From UBA6100 sp049658145 (GTDB lineage: Bacteria; Actinomycetota; Coriobacteriia; Anaerosomatales; Anaerosomataceae): 31,253 bases of DNA. The notes under the pieces were generated by a model. It made no database searches. It had not been told where the DNA came from and saw only the letters and a list, made by a program, of their open reading frames with translations. The DNA lies in contig JBASOJ010000055.1 in NCBI GenBank assembly GCA_049658145.1, positions 1 through 31,253 on the forward strand, written 5' to 3'. Positions 9,719 through 16,040 of this stretch are shown in pieces (position 1 is the stretch's first letter; the number at the start of each line of letters is the position of its first letter). The position numbers and the translations under genes are program-made.

Positions 9719-10822
9719 CTAAGACGCTCCCCCCAGGCTCACGACCCGTGCCGCCTTGAGTAGGGCCGGGTCGAAATAGCCGGTCGTCGTGGTGGTGATG
9801 AATGTCTGCACATCGCGCTGCACAAGATCGGTGAGGGCCCCTCGCCGCATGTCATCCAACTCCGACATCACATCATCCAGAAGTAGCACCGGCGTCTTGT
9901 TGAGGATGCGGGTCACGACGACGACCTCGGCCCACTTCCACGCGAGAGCGATCGTCCTTTGTTGTCCTTGGCTCGCGAATGCTCGGGCATCGCGGCCCCC
10001 CACCAGGAATGTGATGTCGTCGCGGTGGGGTCCGGCCAACGAGACGCCCCGCGCACGTTCATCGAGACGGCGGCGGTCGATCTCGGCACGAAGCGCGCTG
10101 TCCGCCAGCTCACCTGAAACCTCGAGAGAGAGGTCGTCGTTGCCGAGGCCGCAGCGGTCGCACATGCGGACACCCATCGATTCTCCGCCAGCGAGGTGCG
10201 CGTATATCTCCGCTGCCTCTTCCAGAACCTGCCGGGCCAGCCGACGCCGGTGGACGTGCAGCCGGCTGCCGAGGCGGACGAGTTGCTCGTCCCAGGGCTC
10301 CAGGTCCGCCTGCTGCGCCCCTTCGCGCAAGAGCGCGTTCCGCTGGCGCACGACGCGCGCATAGTCTCGCCGAAGCGCGCCGTATGTCGTCGAGAGCTGC
10401 TCTCCCAAGGAATCGAGGGCCGAGCGCCGTTGCTCCGCCGGTCCTTTGACCAACGCGAGGTCGTCGGGCGTGAACGCGACCACCGGGACGAAGCGGCAAG
10501 CGTCAGCTACCCGCTTCTTCACACTGCCACCCACGCGCCATGTATGGGACCCTGTACCGTCAACCTGTAGTTCCACCTCAGCGTGTGAGCCATCACCTTC
10601 GGCTGTCATCGAGATCGCTGCGCTTGGTGCGCCCCACCGCACGATCTCTTCCCACCGGGGGTTCCTGAACGATGAGCCCGTAGCGATCAACTGGATCGCT
10701 TCGATGATGTTCGTCTTACCCACCGCGTTGGGGCCTGTAAAGATCGTCAGGGCCGAGTCGGGCCGTATCTCCCAGTGGGTGTAGTTGCGGACATCCCGCA
10801 GGCGAAGCCGGCTGATACGCAC
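9719..10822 (-). CDS. recF: DNA replication and repair protein RecF
   Basis: A 367-residue SMC-like ATPase that helps load RecA at single-strand gaps with RecO and RecR. The Walker A motif is GPNAVGKTN (residues 30-38), the ABC-type signature region is FASQGQQRTIALAWK, and the Walker B region is PVLLLDDVMSELD, all in the family order and spacing. Between them is the short helical insert typical of RecF. It starts at GTG 10822, 13 nt after the end of dnaN, and its TAG is directly followed by the GTG of the dciA-like gene. The dnaN-recF-dciA run is therefore very probably one transcript. Length matches actinobacterial RecF (about 370-400). Confidence 0.97.
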   Translation of the reverse strand: MRISRLRLRDVRNYTHWEIRPDSALTIFTGPNAVGKTNIIEAIQLIATGSSFRNPRWEEIVRWGAPSAAISMTAEGDGSHAEVELQVDGTGSHTWRVGGSVKKRVADACRFVPVVAFTPDDLALVKGPAEQRRSALDSLGEQLSTTYGALRRDYARVVRQRNALLREGAQQADLEPWDEQLVRLGSRLHVHRRRLARQVLEEAAEIYAHLAGGESMGVRMCDRCGLGNDDLSLEVSGELADSALRAEIDRRRLDERARGVSLAGPHRDDITFLVGGRDARAFASQGQQRTIALAWKWAEVVVVTRILNKTPVLLLDDVMSELDDMRRGALTDLVQRDVQTFITTTTTGYFDPALLKAARVVSLGGAS

Positions 10823-10835
10823 GAACGGCCGCTTC

Positions 10836-11936
10836 TCAGCCGAGTCGTACAGGCATCAACAGGTAGGTGAAATCGTCGCCCTGTGCAGGCTTCAGTACGC
10901 CGGGCTTCAGAGGACTCGTCACTTCGAGGGCTATGGTGTCTCCTTCGGCGACCGAGACGCCGTCGAGGAGGTACGCATGGTTGAAGGCGATCTCCACATC
11001 TTCACCTTCGGGCGTCACCTGGACATCCTCGACCGCCTCACCGATATCCTGAGTCGCGGCTGAGAGTGTGAGGGTGTGTTCCTCCACAGCGATCCTCACG
11101 CGGAGCGGCGTGTTGTGTTGTGCCATGAGGGAGACCCTCTTCACCGCTTCGAGAAGTTCCATGCGGTCGACGACGGCTCGGGTCGTGTGTTCCTTGGGCA
11201 ACAACTGGCGATAGTTGGGGAAGGTCCCTTCTATCCGCCGGGAGATGAAGGTTGTCTCTCCGAACGAGAAGATCACCTGGTTCTCGGCCACCCCCAACGA
11301 CACGGTCTCGGCGGAACCGATGAGCTTCGCCACATCCTCCATTGCTTTCCCGGGGACGACGAGCTCGATGTCTGAACCCGCTCCCTCAAGCGGGACTTCT
11401 CTCACACAGAGGCGATAGGAGTCGGTCGCCACCATCCGGAGGATTCCTTCCTCCACGACGACGAGGATGCCGGTGAGTATCGGGCGTGTCTCATCACGGC
11501 TCACTGAGCGTGCTACCTGGTGCACGACATGGGAGAACGTATCCGTTGGGAGTGTCACCGTCTGGGATGCGTCGACCTCAGGGAACTTCGGATAGTCGTC
11601 GGGTGAGAGTGTCTTCATCGAGAAAGAGGACTGCCCACAGGTCACCGCGGCAACACCTTGTGCGGTTGTGTCGATCGTGACCGCCGCTTCCGGAAGACTC
11701 CTTGTGACATCGGTCAGCAGCTTGCCGGGGAGGACGGTCTGGCCGGCTTGTTCGACACGGCCCTTACATGAGGTCTTGATGGATACTTCGAGATCGGTCG
11801 CCTGAAAGACGACCGTATCTCCATGGGCTGCGACATGTACCCCTGATAGGATCGGCAGCGTGGTCCTTGAGGACAGCCCCCGTGAGACTACCGACAGGGC
11901 CTCCAACAACTCACCGCGTGCGATCGAGATCTTCAT
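10836..11936 (-). CDS. dnaN: DNA polymerase III sliding clamp (beta subunit)
   Basis: The 366-residue beta clamp that forms a ring dimer around DNA and tethers DNA polymerase III and other clamp-binding proteins. The three-domain clamp fold is visible as repeated beta-alpha-beta blocks starting MKISIARGELLEALSVVSRG, and the C-terminus ends in the clamp-typical FTYLLMPVRLG that lines the binding pocket. It starts at ATG 11936 with AAGGGG upstream. It lies downstream of dnaA on the same strand across a 233-nt spacer that carries DnaA boxes and a probable DNA unwinding element, so its own transcription start is likely in or near that spacer. recF follows after 13 nt. Confidence 0.98.
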   Translation of the reverse strand: MKISIARGELLEALSVVSRGLSSRTTLPILSGVHVAAHGDTVVFQATDLEVSIKTSCKGRVEQAGQTVLPGKLLTDVTRSLPEAAVTIDTTAQGVAAVTCGQSSFSMKTLSPDDYPKFPEVDASQTVTLPTDTFSHVVHQVARSVSRDETRPILTGILVVVEEGILRMVATDSYRLCVREVPLEGAGSDIELVVPGKAMEDVAKLIGSAETVSLGVAENQVIFSFGETTFISRRIEGTFPNYRQLLPKEHTTRAVVDRMELLEAVKRVSLMAQHNTPLRVRIAVEEHTLTLSAATQDIGEAVEDVQVTPEGEDVEIAFNHAYLLDGVSVAEGDTIALEVTSPLKPGVLKPAQGDDFTYLLMPVRLG

Positions 11937-12169
11937 GTCCCGCCCCTTCTCTGTCTCTAAAGAGATGTATATCAGTCAGTAGCCGTAGTAGTAGGTGGTG
12001 TGGATAGTGTGGAACTTGTCACTTCTTGCAGGTCACCACGGTCTCTCGCTCTGTGGGCTGCCTGTGTGAGAACTGTACCAGGCTATCCACAATCACACAG
12101 GCCGCTCGTTTCATCCCCAACATTCATACAACATCGCGCAGATACTCCACCGACTCCTAACAGGTTGTG
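11937..12169. other. dnaA-dnaN spacer, probable second half of the origin
   Basis: The 233-nt non-coding spacer contains three DnaA-box-like 9-mers. CTATCCACA occurs twice in opposite orientations (12083-12091 forward; 11999-12007 reverse). The reverse copy is directly followed by TGTGGAACT (12008-12016). A TAG-triplet array and an A/T-rich stretch lie on the dnaN side. In B. subtilis and in mycobacteria and Streptomyces this spacer is part or all of oriC. No open reading frame or RNA gene is visible. Confidence 0.7.
11953..12016 (-). other. Probable origin unwinding element: DnaA boxes + TAG triplets (DnaA-trio) + A/T-rich stretch
   Basis: From the dnaA side toward dnaN the order is two abutting DnaA boxes (12016-12008 and 12007-11999), a 4-bp spacer GTGG (11995-11998), three contiguous TAG triplets (11986-11994), then CCG and a fourth TAG (11980-11982), and an A/T-rich run (about 11953-11972, including GATGTATAT). 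This is the arrangement described for the bacterial origin basal unwinding system, where DnaA-trios (written 3'-GAT-5') guide DnaA onto a single strand from an adjacent box. The match is by eye. Confidence 0.65.
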
Positions 12170-13540
12170 TTAGTTGCGCTGACGAATCGAGTTCGTGAGC
12201 GTCTGGATCTGGTTATACACGTCTCGCTGCTCGGTCATCAGTCTCTGAATCTTCGTGTTGGCGTATATGACGGTGGTGTGATCGCGACCGCCGAACTCAG
12301 TCCCGATCTTCGGAAGGGAGTGGTCTGTGAGTTCACGAGAGAGGTACATCGCGATCTGCCGCGGGTATGCGATCGACTGAGAACGTTTGTTCCCCACAAG
12401 GTCGTTCTTACTGATTCCGTAGAACCGGGAGACCTCCTCTTTGATGAGTGAGATGGAGATCGGCTTGACCGAGCGCTCGGGGAAGATGTCTTTGAGTACA
12501 CTCTGGGCCAGATCGAGGTCGATCGGGCGGCGGGTGACCGAGCTGAAGGCGACCACCCGCAAGAGGCCCCCCCACAACTCCCGGATGTTGCTCGAGAAGC
12601 GGTCCGCGATGAGGGTGAGGACATCATCGGGGACCGAGTGCCCTTCAGCCTGTGCCTTCCTGCGAAGGATGGCGATCCGGGTCTCGAGGTCCGGTGGTTG
12701 GATGTCGGCGATGAGACCGCCACCGAAACGGGTCCGCAACCGCTCTTCGATGTTTCCGATCTCCCCCGGGGGCCGGTCAGATGTCATCACGATCTGTTTT
12801 CCGGCTTCACGCAAGGTGTTGAAGGTGTGGAAGAACTCGGTCTGCGTACCCTCTTTACCGGCGATGAACTGGATGTCGTCGACGAGAAGGACGTCGTTCT
12901 CCCGGTAGGTGCGGCGGAAACCGGCGGTGCGGTTCTTGTCGCCGATCGACCGGATGAAATCATTGGTGAACTGCTCGCTCGTGACGTACGTGACCTTCAT
13001 ATAAGGGTAGTTGGTGTGTACGTACGACCCGATCGCCTTCAGTAGGTGAGTCTTCCCAAGACCGGCGCCGCCGTAGATGAACAACGGGTTGTAGGCCGTT
13101 CCTGGTGTCTCGGCGACAGCGAGAGCGACATGATAGGAGAACTGGTTCGAAGGCCCGACGACAAACGAGTCGAACGTGGACTTCGGGTCCAACTCGAGCT
13201 CCTCCGCCTCACTGATGTTAGGCGTCTGAAGGTCGGTGACCGGGACGACGTCTGCAGGGTAGTGCTCCACTACCGGCTCGGCGGGAACATCGCCGGGCAC
13301 ACTGAAGCGCACCGCCATCGGGGCCCCGGTGACCTGCGTGAGCGCCGAAGCCAGGAGGCTCGAGTAGCGTGTCTCCAGCCAGTCGCGGGCGAAGTCGTTC
13401 TGGACCGACACCACCATCTCCTGGTCGACGATTCCGAGAGGAGAGGTCTGTTCGAACCACGTCTTGAATGTCGGCGTGTTCAACTCCTCGCGCACGACAT
13501 CCAAGGTGTCCTGCCAAACCTTCTGAACATCGACCATCAT
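12170..13540 (-). CDS. dnaA: Chromosomal replication initiator protein DnaA
   Basis: A 456-residue AAA+ initiator that binds DnaA boxes, oligomerises and opens oriC. Domain I (residues about 1-80) starts KVWQDTLDVVREELNTPTFKTWF; a short acidic linker (domain II) follows. Domain III has Walker A GGAGLGKTH (157-165), Walker B VLLVDDIQF (217-225) and the arginine-finger region IEERLRTRFGGGL. Domain IV carries the DNA-binding signature with AYPRQIAMYLSRELT and GGRDHTTV (417-424). An oddity is the sensor-II segment, NIRELWGGLLR (318-328), where almost all DnaA proteins read NIRELEGAL. It starts at ATG 13540 (a second ATG follows at once), 12 nt after the GHKL-wHTH gene, so the two are probably cotranscribed. 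No promoter is evident in the 12-nt gap. Confidence 0.98.
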   Translation of the reverse strand: MMVDVQKVWQDTLDVVREELNTPTFKTWFEQTSPLGIVDQEMVVSVQNDFARDWLETRYSSLLASALTQVTGAPMAVRFSVPGDVPAEPVVEHYPADVVPVTDLQTPNISEAEELELDPKSTFDSFVVGPSNQFSYHVALAVAETPGTAYNPLFIYGGAGLGKTHLLKAIGSYVHTNYPYMKVTYVTSEQFTNDFIRSIGDKNRTAGFRRTYRENDVLLVDDIQFIAGKEGTQTEFFHTFNTLREAGKQIVMTSDRPPGEIGNIEERLRTRFGGGLIADIQPPDLETRIAILRRKAQAEGHSVPDDVLTLIADRFSSNIRELWGGLLRVVAFSSVTRRPIDLDLAQSVLKDIFPERSVKPISISLIKEEVSRFYGISKNDLVGNKRSQSIAYPRQIAMYLSRELTDHSLPKIGTEFGGRDHTTVIYANTKIQRLMTEQRDVYNQIQTLTNSIRQRN

Positions 13541-13552
13541 CTGTTCGCCACC

Positions 13553-14356
13553 CTATCTCCCAAGAAGTGCGTCAAGGCACCGAACGCCCTGCTCTGTCAG
13601 TACTCGTTTACCGGACTCATCGGCCGTGATGAGTCCGTGTTGCGCGAGATGCTCGAGGTCGCGATACGCGGTCGAGAGGCCGACACTCAACTCCCGGGCC
13701 ACGACCGTGGGTCCAAGAGAACCAAGCTCCATGGCGAGTGAAAGCACTTGCTTCTGGCGAAGCGTCAGGGCGGGCGGCTCGTACTCATCCCGAACAACCT
13801 CGGTCTCGGCGGGCGCCGTCGGCGAGGGCGCACTCATCCGGAGTGTCACCACCGTGCCTGAGCCAAGGTTGTCATCGACTTCGATCGTCCCGCCGGAGAA
13901 ACTCAGACACTCCCGGGCTACAGGGAGTCCCGAGCCAACACCTTTGATCACTCGCTTCATCTCATGCGTCGCCGTGGTGAACCCCGGAAGGAACACGCGG
14001 TCCTTATCTCGGATGCCGGGTCCTTGATCCGCGAAGCGGAGGGTGTGGCCGCCGTCAAGGACGCTCACCACCACCTCGTCGAACCCCGCGTGTATGAAGT
14101 TCTCGACGATCTCACGGATCACCACGAACGGCACCTGTCCGCCCGCCTCCCGCGACAGGTGATACACACGGGCAGACAGCGACTCGATGAGGTCGCCGGC
14201 AGACACTGAGGCAAGTTGTTCGACACGGGGAGGGGCTGTGAGGGCATCGTAGACGGCGACCAGGGCCGAGGTGCTCGAGCGCGGGTCTGCGACCGGCGTT
14301 GCCGATGCCGACTGAGGCACACCGAGCACACCCTGTTGGTCGTAGAAGGACTTCAC
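13553..14356 (-). CDS. GHKL (histidine-kinase-type) ATPase domain fused to C-terminal winged-helix domain, upstream of dnaA
   Basis: A 267-residue soluble protein without a recognised name. Residues about 50-175 form a GHKL ATPase: N-box IREIVENFIHA (Glu82, Asn86), G1 box ADQGPGI (Asp110, Gly112, Gly114), F-box-like FLPGFTTATHE, G2 lid GVGSGLPVA (139-147) and a closing GSGTVVTLRM. There is no His-containing dimerisation domain, sensor or membrane segment, so it is not a classical sensor kinase; the layout recalls anti-sigma/SpoIIAB-like or isolated HATPase proteins. Residues about 196-260 look like a winged-helix domain (LTLRQKQVLSLA, then VVARELSVGLSTAYRDLEHLAQHGLI, then a wing). It starts at GTG 14356 with GAGGGGG four bases upstream. 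It sits between the origin and dnaA, 12 nt ahead of dnaA. A role in controlling dnaA or initiation is inferred from position only. Confidence 0.85.
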   Translation of the reverse strand: MKSFYDQQGVLGVPQSASATPVADPRSSTSALVAVYDALTAPPRVEQLASVSAGDLIESLSARVYHLSREAGGQVPFVVIREIVENFIHAGFDEVVVSVLDGGHTLRFADQGPGIRDKDRVFLPGFTTATHEMKRVIKGVGSGLPVARECLSFSGGTIEVDDNLGSGTVVTLRMSAPSPTAPAETEVVRDEYEPPALTLRQKQVLSLAMELGSLGPTVVARELSVGLSTAYRDLEHLAQHGLITADESGKRVLTEQGVRCLDALLGR

Positions 14357-14377
14357 ACAACCCCCTCAAAGCCACCG

Positions 14378-14405
14378 TCATCCACACAACAATCCACAAT
14401 CCACA
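14378..14405 (+). repeat. Degenerate DnaA-box array just upstream of the GHKL-wHTH/dnaA genes
   Basis: Three near-identical sites (TCATCCACA, CAATCCACA, CAATCCACA) lie 11-40 nt upstream of the ribosome-binding site of the GHKL-wHTH gene. The 11-mer TCCACACAACA occurs twice, at 14381-14391 and 14400-14410, 19 bp apart. They differ from the perfect box at the first two positions, so they may be low-affinity sites. Their place in the leader of the dnaA-containing transcript suggests autoregulation by DnaA (inference). Confidence 0.5.
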
Positions 14406-14524
14406 CAACACACACGGTCTGAGAAACCGCAGGTGAGGGCCGTGTCCATAAGGCTCGGGTCTCACTTGAGCCGTCGAACCTGAAACCCTGTGAACAGCGG
14501 GTTTTCAACTTCTCCACAGAACTT

Positions 14525-14538
14525 TCCACACCTGTGGA
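14525..14538. repeat. DnaA-box palindrome
   Basis: TCCACA and TGTGGA face each other across a CC dinucleotide, giving two convergent DnaA-box cores (14522-14530 CTTTCCACA and 14533-14541 TGTGGAGAG). A further forward box, TTCTCCACA, lies 12 bp before. This tight cluster in the middle of the origin region may be a DnaA dimer site or part of the initiator assembly platform. Confidence 0.55.
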
Positions 14539-14864
14539 GAGTCTTTCCACTCAAACCATCGAACAGCAGTCGAACAGGCAGGTGATAGCAATTCAGGCAC
14601 CCCACCCTGCTTTCCGCGCGGCGATGACCGGTGGAGAACCCGCTCGCCGTGTGGAAACACTCGGAACACTGTCAAGAAGTGATCACGATGCCGTTCGACC
14701 CTTGTGGATAACCATCCACCCCGTCAGTGCAATGCCTTGCGGATGATTACACTGTCGGGGCTGTGACCTGCGGAGTCTCACGAAATGACGTGCATCGACC
14801 AACAAGAGAGAGCGACGCCGATTGTAACAGAGTGGGTCTCTGGCCAACAACGTGGGTAATGGGG

Positions 14865-14937
14865 TTATCCACAGGCCCGACGCGCTTGAGTCCTGGGTTT
14901 TCCACATTGTCCACAGATTTCGTACTATTTTCGCGTG
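14865..14937 (+). other. Core DnaA-box cluster with adjacent A/T-rich stretch
   Basis: A perfect box TTATCCACA (14865-14873) is followed 24 bp later by two directly abutting boxes, TTTTCCACA and TTGTCCACA (14898-14915), all in the same orientation. Immediately after comes the stretch GATTTCGTACTATTTTCG, the most A/T-rich part of this GC-rich region. It could be a second opening site, but it lacks the regular triplets seen in the dnaA-dnaN spacer. Confidence 0.6.
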
Positions 14938-15071
14938 CACCCCAGTCTCGTCCGCCGCGACGCGCCAACGTCAGGGAAGAGACCACGAATCCTGCCGATT
15001 CGGCGTGTGCTCCGCGTGATGCCTGACGTGAGAATGTCGTCGAAGTCGGGCGGCTGCTCCTCCCTTCGTCC

Positions 15072-15093
15072 CCCTTTGTCCGCCCTTTGTCCG
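15072..15093 (+). repeat. 11-bp tandem repeat upstream of the rpmH promoter
   Basis: CCCTTTGTCCG is repeated twice with no gap (15072-15082 and 15083-15093), with a diverged partial copy just before it. The second copy ends 14 nt before the -35 box. An 11-bp period places the copies about one helical turn apart, as for an activator or upstream-element binding site. Confidence 0.6.
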
Positions 15094-15107
15094 TTCGATT
15101 CCTTCAT

Positions 15108-15137
15108 TTGACACCGCGCGACAGGCGTCGCTATAAT
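15108..15137 (+). promoter_or_regulatory. Sigma-70-type promoter of rpmH
   Basis: A perfect -35 TTGACA (15108-15113) and a perfect -10 TATAAT (15132-15137) are separated by 18 nt. Transcription would start near 15144, about 45 nt before the rpmH GTG. This is the strongest promoter-like sequence in the window, as expected for a ribosomal protein gene next to the origin. Genes rpmH, rnpA, yidD, and perhaps yidC and jag, lie downstream on the same strand. Confidence 0.9.
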
Positions 15138-15189
15138 CACCAAGCTTGTGCCCGGGCCAGCCCGGACACACCGATCTGGAGGTAGTCAC

Positions 15190-15333
15190 GTGAAGCGCAC
15201 ATACCAGCCGAACAACCGGAAGCGCGCGAAGACGCACGGGTTCCGGAAGCGCATGTCGACCAAGGCAGGCCGTGCGGTCCTGGCTGCGCGTCGCCGCAAG
15301 GGCCGCAAGGTCCTGTGTCCGAGCGCGGCGTAG
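15190..15333 (+). CDS. rpmH: 50S ribosomal protein L34
   Basis: The 47-residue L34 protein of the large ribosomal subunit, with the family sequence KRTYQPNNRKRAKTHGFRKR near the start and a very basic body (AARRRKGRK), ending VLCPSAA. I place the start at GTG 15190, because the mature family begins MKRTYQP and because GGAGG (15178-15182) lies the right distance upstream. An in-frame ATG further upstream (15148) would only add residues not seen in the family. The near-consensus promoter at 15108-15137 drives it. The start region reads TCACGTGA, the parS core, but flanking bases do not match parS. It is the first gene of the plus-strand cluster leading away from the origin. Confidence 0.98.
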   Translation: MKRTYQPNNRKRAKTHGFRKRMSTKAGRAVLAARRRKGRKVLCPSAA

Positions 15334-15365
15334 CTGAGGGCACGCAGGGGCCGACAGGGCCTGCG

Positions 15366-15698
15366 ATGCGGACAATCACCGCACACACAGACATCGACCG
15401 GCTGTTCGCCGGTGGGCGCCGGGTATCTCACCCGGCGCTTCTTGTATTGGGCGCCCGATCCCCGGAGGGCACCGACGCACCCGGGCGGGTCATGTTCGTC
15501 GCGGGCAAGCGCTTGGGGGGTGCCGTGTGGCGCAATCGGTCCAAGCGGGTCATGCGTGAGGCCATGCGCCGAGCCGGCGGCCCCCGTGTGGGGTGGGACC
15601 TGGCTCTGATCGCGCGAACGCGAACGGCTTCGGCAGCCGCTGGTGAACTCGATGAAGCACTGACCGCTGCGATAGCCGCTCTGGAGACACGACCGTGA
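15366..15698 (+). CDS. rnpA: Ribonuclease P protein component
   Basis: The basic protein subunit of RNase P, which assists the catalytic RNA in removing 5' leaders from pre-tRNAs. The family signature is GKRLGGAVWRNRSKRVMREA (about residues 48-67), containing the RNxxKRxxRE core, after the N-terminal strand pattern ITAHTDIDRLFAGGRRV. I place the start at ATG 15366 (110 residues), since residues upstream of this do not resemble the family. A longer frame opens at 15315, overlapping the end of rpmH. rpmH ends 32 nt before. The stop overlaps the yidD start by 4 nt (GTGA). Slightly shorter than the usual 115-125 residues at the N-terminus. Confidence 0.93.
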   Translation: MRTITAHTDIDRLFAGGRRVSHPALLVLGARSPEGTDAPGRVMFVAGKRLGGAVWRNRSKRVMREAMRRAGGPRVGWDLALIARTRTASAAAGELDEALTAAIAALETRP

Positions 15699-15916
15699 GG
15701 AATCCGCTCGCCGTCGCGGTGCACTTTGGCATCCGTGCCTACCAGCGCCTGATCTCCCCTCTCTTCCCGCCATCCTGCCGCTTCACGCCGACATGCTCGA
15801 ACTACGCGCTCGTCGCCATCGAGCGATACGGTCTCGTTCGAGGCGGGTGGCTGGCGCTAAGGCGGATCGGAAGGTGCCACCCATGGAATCCCGGCGGATA
15901 TGATCCCGTGCCGTGA
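15695..15916 (+). CDS. yidD: Membrane protein insertion efficiency factor YidD
   Basis: A 73-residue protein of the YidD family, thought to assist YidC-dependent insertion of membrane proteins at the inner face of the membrane. The diagnostic motif is complete: an amphipathic N-terminal helix (YQRLISPLFPPSCRF), TCSNYALVAIERYG, and a C-terminal RIGRCHPWNPGGYDPVP with its three conserved cysteines. It starts at GTG 15695, overlapping the rnpA stop codon in the 4-nt GTGA arrangement, which implies translational coupling. yidC follows 124 nt downstream, in the usual rpmH-rnpA-yidD-yidC order. Confidence 0.97.
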   Translation: MRNPLAVAVHFGIRAYQRLISPLFPPSCRFTPTCSNYALVAIERYGLVRGGWLALRRIGRCHPWNPGGYDPVP

Positions 15917-16040
15917 GTGTGCGGATGTGGGCGCGCGCGTAGTATAGTGTGTAGGCTGCAAACAACCCCCCGACCCGAATCGGGAGTGGACGAGGAACCA
16001 CACCCCCGTACATGGCCCTCACCGAGGAGGTCGAAGTCCT

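Larger units (their letters stand above)
14357..15060. other. oriC: Replication origin region (oriC), rpmH side
   Basis: About 700 nt without a credible gene, at the point where gene orientation flips from minus to plus. It contains numerous DnaA-box-like 9-mers. Forward sites are 14378-14386, 14390-14398, 14397-14405 (CAATCCACA type), 14510-14518 (TTCTCCACA), 14522-14530, 14865-14873 (perfect TTATCCACA), 14898-14906 and 14907-14915. Reverse sites are 14533-14541, 14650-14658 and 14703-14711 (perfect). Flanking dnaA and rpmH genes are the usual oriC neighbours. No tRNA or small RNA is evident. Confidence 0.85.

Noticed and set aside
14461..14500. Promoter for the GHKL-wHTH/dnaA unit
   Set aside because: A TTGAAA hexamer with a TTTCAG 17 nt later exists on the minus strand, but the -10 match is only three of six.
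14916..14937. DnaA-trio array after the core box cluster upstream
   Set aside because: The stretch is A/T-rich, but only one CTA triplet in the expected orientation is visible, so I do not call a trio element there.
14357..15189. Small open frames in the origin region as genes
   Set aside because: None has a plausible ribosome-binding site, family resemblance or codon pattern, and they cross the DnaA boxes.
15184..15199. TCACGTGA core at the rpmH start as a second parS
   Set aside because: Only the central 8 bases and a few flanking positions match; the outer arms of the palindrome are absent.
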